From CAYXZO01 sp964469505 (GTDB lineage Bacteria; Fidelibacterota; UBA8477; JABMPR01), in NCBI GenBank assembly GCA_964469505.1, contig CAYXZO010000002.1:1-64000 (forward strand): 64,000 nt of DNA, given 5' to 3'. Under the pieces are notes generated by a model, which did not search any database, was not told where the DNA came from, and was given only the letters and a program-made list of their open reading frames with translations. The position numbers were made by a program, and so were the translations under genes. The stretch's first letter is position 1, and each line of letters begins with the position of its first letter. This document shows, in pieces, positions 61,827 through 64,000 of the stretch.

Positions 61827-62927
61827 ATGGCTTTAAGTTGTGGTATCGTTGGATTGCCGAACGTGGGAAAATCCACCCTGTTTAACGCATTGACTGCTGC
61901 TGAAATTCCTGCAGAAAATTATCCGTTCTGCACCATTGAGCCCAACGTGGGGGTGGTCCCGGTCCCAGATGAACGGTTGGAGCGTTTAGCCGAAATCTAC
62001 CACCCGGAGAAAGTGACCCCTGCCACGGTGCGTTTCGTGGATATTGCCGGTCTGGTGCGGGGGGCTAACAAGGGGGAAGGCTTGGGGAATCAGTTTTTAG
62101 CTCAAATCCGAGAAGTAACCCTAATTATTGAAACTGTCCGCTGTTTTGAGGACAAGAATGTAGCCCATGTGGAAGGTACGGTGAATCCCCGGCGGGATAT
62201 GGAAACCATTACCGCCGAACTGGTTATTAAAGACCTCGACTCGGTGCAGAAACAGTTGGCTCCCTTGCAGAAACGTTATCGGTCCGGAGATCGCCAATTG
62301 GCCCGCAAAGTGGCCTTGTTGGAAAAGTTGATTCCGCACCTGGAAGAATTAAAACCAGCTCGAACCCTGCCGTTGCCTCCGGAGGAGCACGCTTTACTTA
62401 AAGAATTTTTCCTGCTCTCGGCTAAACCCATTCTCTATGTGGCCAATGTAGATGAAGAGGAAATTCAATCACCCGAACGAGGACCATTAGCTCGGGAAGT
62501 TTTCGAGTATGCCGCGGAAACAGGCGACGAGGCCTTGCGTTTATGTGCCCGTCTGGAAGCGGAAATGGCTCTACTACCGCGCGAAGAGCAGCTTGAGTTT
62601 TGCAAAGAATACAATTTGCCGGAACCCGGCCTTGATAAGCTGATTCACCGAGCTTACCATCTGCTGGGCTTACAATCATTCTATACAGGAGGGCCAAAGG
62701 AAGTTCGAGCCTGGTCTATCCGCCGGGGGACCACAGCCTGGGAAGCTGCCGGTGAGATCCACACCGATTTCCAGCGCGGCTTCATCAAAGCCGAGATTTA
62801 CAAATACGATGACCTAATACGTTATGGAAGCGAAAAAGCTCTCCGAGAAAAAGGACTGGTTGCTCTGGAAGGGCGCGATTACGTTTTGCAGGAGGATGAT
62901 GTGGTCTATTTTCATTTCAACGTGTAA
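61827..62927 (+). CDS. ychF: Ribosome-binding ATPase/GTPase YchF
   Basis: 366 residues, the family length. The nucleotide-binding loop is GLPNVGKST, the switch regions NYPFCTIEPNVGVVPVPD and DIAGLVRGANKGEGLGNQFL are intact, and the specificity motif is NVDEEE (in place of NKxD, which explains the ATP preference in this family). A coiled coil (about 125-180) and a TGS domain ending in VQEDDVVYFHFNV-type sequence (LQEDDVVYFHFN) follow. YchF is an Obg-family protein bound to ribosomes and involved in translation and redox response. Confidence 0.97.
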   Translation: MALSCGIVGLPNVGKSTLFNALTAAEIPAENYPFCTIEPNVGVVPVPDERLERLAEIYHPEKVTPATVRFVDIAGLVRGANKGEGLGNQFLAQIREVTLIIETVRCFEDKNVAHVEGTVNPRRDMETITAELVIKDLDSVQKQLAPLQKRYRSGDRQLARKVALLEKLIPHLEELKPARTLPLPPEEHALLKEFFLLSAKPILYVANVDEEEIQSPERGPLAREVFEYAAETGDEALRLCARLEAEMALLPREEQLEFCKEYNLPEPGLDKLIHRAYHLLGLQSFYTGGPKEVRAWSIRRGTTAWEAAGEIHTDFQRGFIKAEIYKYDDLIRYGSEKALREKGLVALEGRDYVLQEDDVVYFHFNV

Positions 62928-62958
62928 TCGGGAAAAATCAACGCTTCCACAAGCCCCC

Positions 62959-63324
62959 ATGATCTCCATTTTGAAGAAAAAAGGTATGGCGGTGGCAGCT
63001 CTAATGGGCATACCATTATTAGCAATCCTAGTTTTTAATAGCTGCTCGGAACCTGAACTTTACCAAGGACTTTACATCCAGGGTTTTGAAAAAACCTCTT
63101 TCAGAATGTGCGGAAGTGACGAGAGTTGGTGGGTGATTCCCGACAATGAGTTGGCTAATGCTTACCAAAGTTTGGGTGTAGCACCCTATACTGAAGTTTA
63201 TGTCGAATTAAAAGGTGAGCGCAGTAACAAGGGTAGTTATGGTCATTTAGGGGCCTACCCCTATCAGCTTACAGTAAGGGAATTGGTCAAAATAGATACA
63301 ATAGCTCCCTTCCCCTGTCGCTGA
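62959..63324 (+). CDS. Small lipoprotein of unknown function
   Basis: About 121 residues from the ATG at 62959. A basic start and hydrophobic stretch lead to a lipobox FNSC (Cys29), followed by a compact beta domain: FEKTSFRMCGSDESWWVIPD, EVYVELKGERS and GAYPYQLTVRELV. The Cys-Gly-Ser and Trp-Trp pattern and the final strand recall NlpE/OB-like lipoprotein domains that sense envelope or copper stress, but the family is not certain. No clear ribosome binding site precedes any start; an ATG at 62986 is the alternative. A longer frame reaching back to 62824 overlaps ychF and is not credible. It converges with the kinase gene. Confidence 0.7.
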   Translation: MISILKKKGMAVAALMGIPLLAILVFNSCSEPELYQGLYIQGFEKTSFRMCGSDESWWVIPDNELANAYQSLGVAPYTEVYVELKGERSNKGSYGHLGAYPYQLTVRELVKIDTIAPFPCR

Positions 63325-63329
63325 GTATT

Positions 63330-64000
63330 TTACGTTGAATCAATTTCACCAGGCCAGTGGCCGGAAGGAACGGTGCTACTTACCGGATGGCGTGGTAGAG
63401 TGAAAATAAAAGTTGCACCTTCCCCGGGAGAACTTCTGGCGGTGATAGTGCCTCCGTGACGTTCAATGATGCGTTTGACAATACTTAATCCCACCCCTGA
63501 ACCAGGATAGTCGGCGGCGGCATGCAAACGCTGAAAAGGTACGAAAAGTTTATCGGCATAATTCATATCAAACCCGCAGCCGTTGTCTTTCACCCAGAAC
63601 TGAAATCCATCCTCGTTTTCAACCACTCCGATCTCAATTACTGCCGGTTGTCGATCCTGAGTGTACTTGACAGCATTGCTGAGCAGATTACGCCAAACCT
63701 CCAACAACATCGAGTAATCGCCAGCCAAGCGGGGCAGTTCGGCAATACGCCAATTTACAAGGCGGCCACGAAGCTGCGGTTCTAATTCTTCCCTCGCGAT
63801 ACCTACCAATTCTTGCATGTCCAATTCGGTTATCTCAAGGGTTTTGTGCCCCAGTCTGGAAAGCTTTAGTAGCGCTCTAATTAAATTCATTGTACTTTTG
63901 GCAGCGAGTCGAATCCGATTTATATAGTCTTGAGCTTCGGCTGAAAGCTTATCTGCATATTCTTCTTCAATAATACTGGCGAAACCTTCAATAGCTCTTA
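63330..64000 (-). CDS. Histidine kinase C-terminal part (5' end outside the window)
   Basis: The frame runs off the window edge, leaving about 223 C-terminal residues. The first 50 visible residues (AIEGFASIIEEEYADKL, YINRIRLAAKSTMNLIRALLKLSRL) are the dimerisation helices of a HisKA domain; the phospho-acceptor His would lie just beyond the edge. The HATPase domain has LLSNAVKYT (N box), VKDNGCGFD (G1), YADKLFVPFQRLH (F box) and GSGVGLSIVKRIIERHGG (G2). The form is that of phytochrome-like or PAS-type soluble kinases in FCB bacteria. Its sensor part and any cognate regulator lie outside the window. Confidence 0.9.
   Translation of the reverse strand, partial: RAIEGFASIIEEEYADKLSAEAQDYINRIRLAAKSTMNLIRALLKLSRLGHKTLEITELDMQELVGIAREELEPQLRGRLVNWRIAELPRLAGDYSMLLEVWRNLLSNAVKYTQDRQPAVIEIGVVENEDGFQFWVKDNGCGFDMNYADKLFVPFQRLHAAADYPGSGVGLSIVKRIIERHGGTITARSSPGEGATFIFTLPRHPVSSTVPSGHWPGEIDST

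Noticed and set aside
61190..61876. A 228-codon minus-strand frame opposite the PpiC-type gene and the ychF start
   Set aside because: The opposite strand encodes clear conserved proteins; this frame has no motif or start signal.
1..64000. CRISPR arrays, insertion sequences, prophage, tRNA or rRNA genes
   Set aside because: No regularly spaced direct repeats other than the Pho box, no transposase or integrase motif, and no tRNA-like or rRNA-like stretch was seen on either strand.

Overview
The window is a piece of a bacterial chromosome from a Gram-negative member of the Fibrobacteres-Chlorobi-Bacteroidetes (FCB) superphylum. Lineages such as Marinimicrobia, Calditrichota or KSB1 would fit, but the phylum cannot be fixed from this sequence. 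The pointers are: several secreted proteins ending in a FlgD-like/type IX-type C-terminal sorting domain with the PNPFN motif, gingipain-like C25 proteins, outer-membrane beta-barrels and lipoproteins, and a biotin carboxylase with a separate biotin carrier protein. No rRNA, tRNA, CRISPR, insertion sequence or phage gene was found. Shine-Dalgarno sites are clear (one is AGGAGGTGAT), and TTG starts overlapping the upstream TGA stop occur at least twice.

Positions 1-1089 hold the 3' end of a secreted sorting-domain protein on the plus strand. Positions 1163-26368, all on the minus strand, form one closely packed run that I regard as the main interest. In transcription order it is pgsB, pgsC, pgsW (poly-gamma-glutamate system), a periplasmic tandem-domain protein, a predicted outer-membrane barrel, an LVIVD-propeller lipoprotein, a C25 protein with a dockerin-like end, a secreted protein of about sixteen W(E/S)D-type repeats, an M14 metallocarboxypeptidase, two more C25 proteins, and an OmpR-type response regulator with its sensor kinase. 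Most junctions overlap or are a few bases apart. The run joins a capsule-type polymer synthase to a set of secreted proteins and a sensory pair.

From 26536 to 33945 there are a lipoprotein cytochrome c, then on the plus strand a dGTPase-like HD hydrolase translationally coupled to a propeller/SpoIIE-phosphatase sensor, etfB-etfA with a terminator, and a phosphoglycolate-phosphatase-like HAD protein. An unassigned 377-base gap follows, then an outer-membrane protein at 34323-35396. Positions 35621-43853 are a phosphate regulon on the minus strand: phoB, phoR, a four-repeat Pho box, pstS, a porin, pstC, pstA, pstB and phoU.

Positions 43937-47385 carry a small helical protein with a DUF115/Maf-type protein, an RRM RNA-binding protein with a hairpin beside its ribosome binding site, and a coupled pair of four-helix membrane proteins resembling half of a heme-copper oxidase subunit I. 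Positions 47528-55205 (minus) encode a HIT protein, an EF-G paralogue, a biotin carrier protein, biotin carboxylase, DNA ligase LigA, a small basic protein and a TlpA-like thioredoxin. Positions 55562-63324 (plus) encode three envelope proteins with FlgT/LPP20/CsgG-like parts, a PpiC-type lipoprotein, the YchF GTPase and a small lipoprotein. The window ends inside a histidine kinase on the minus strand.
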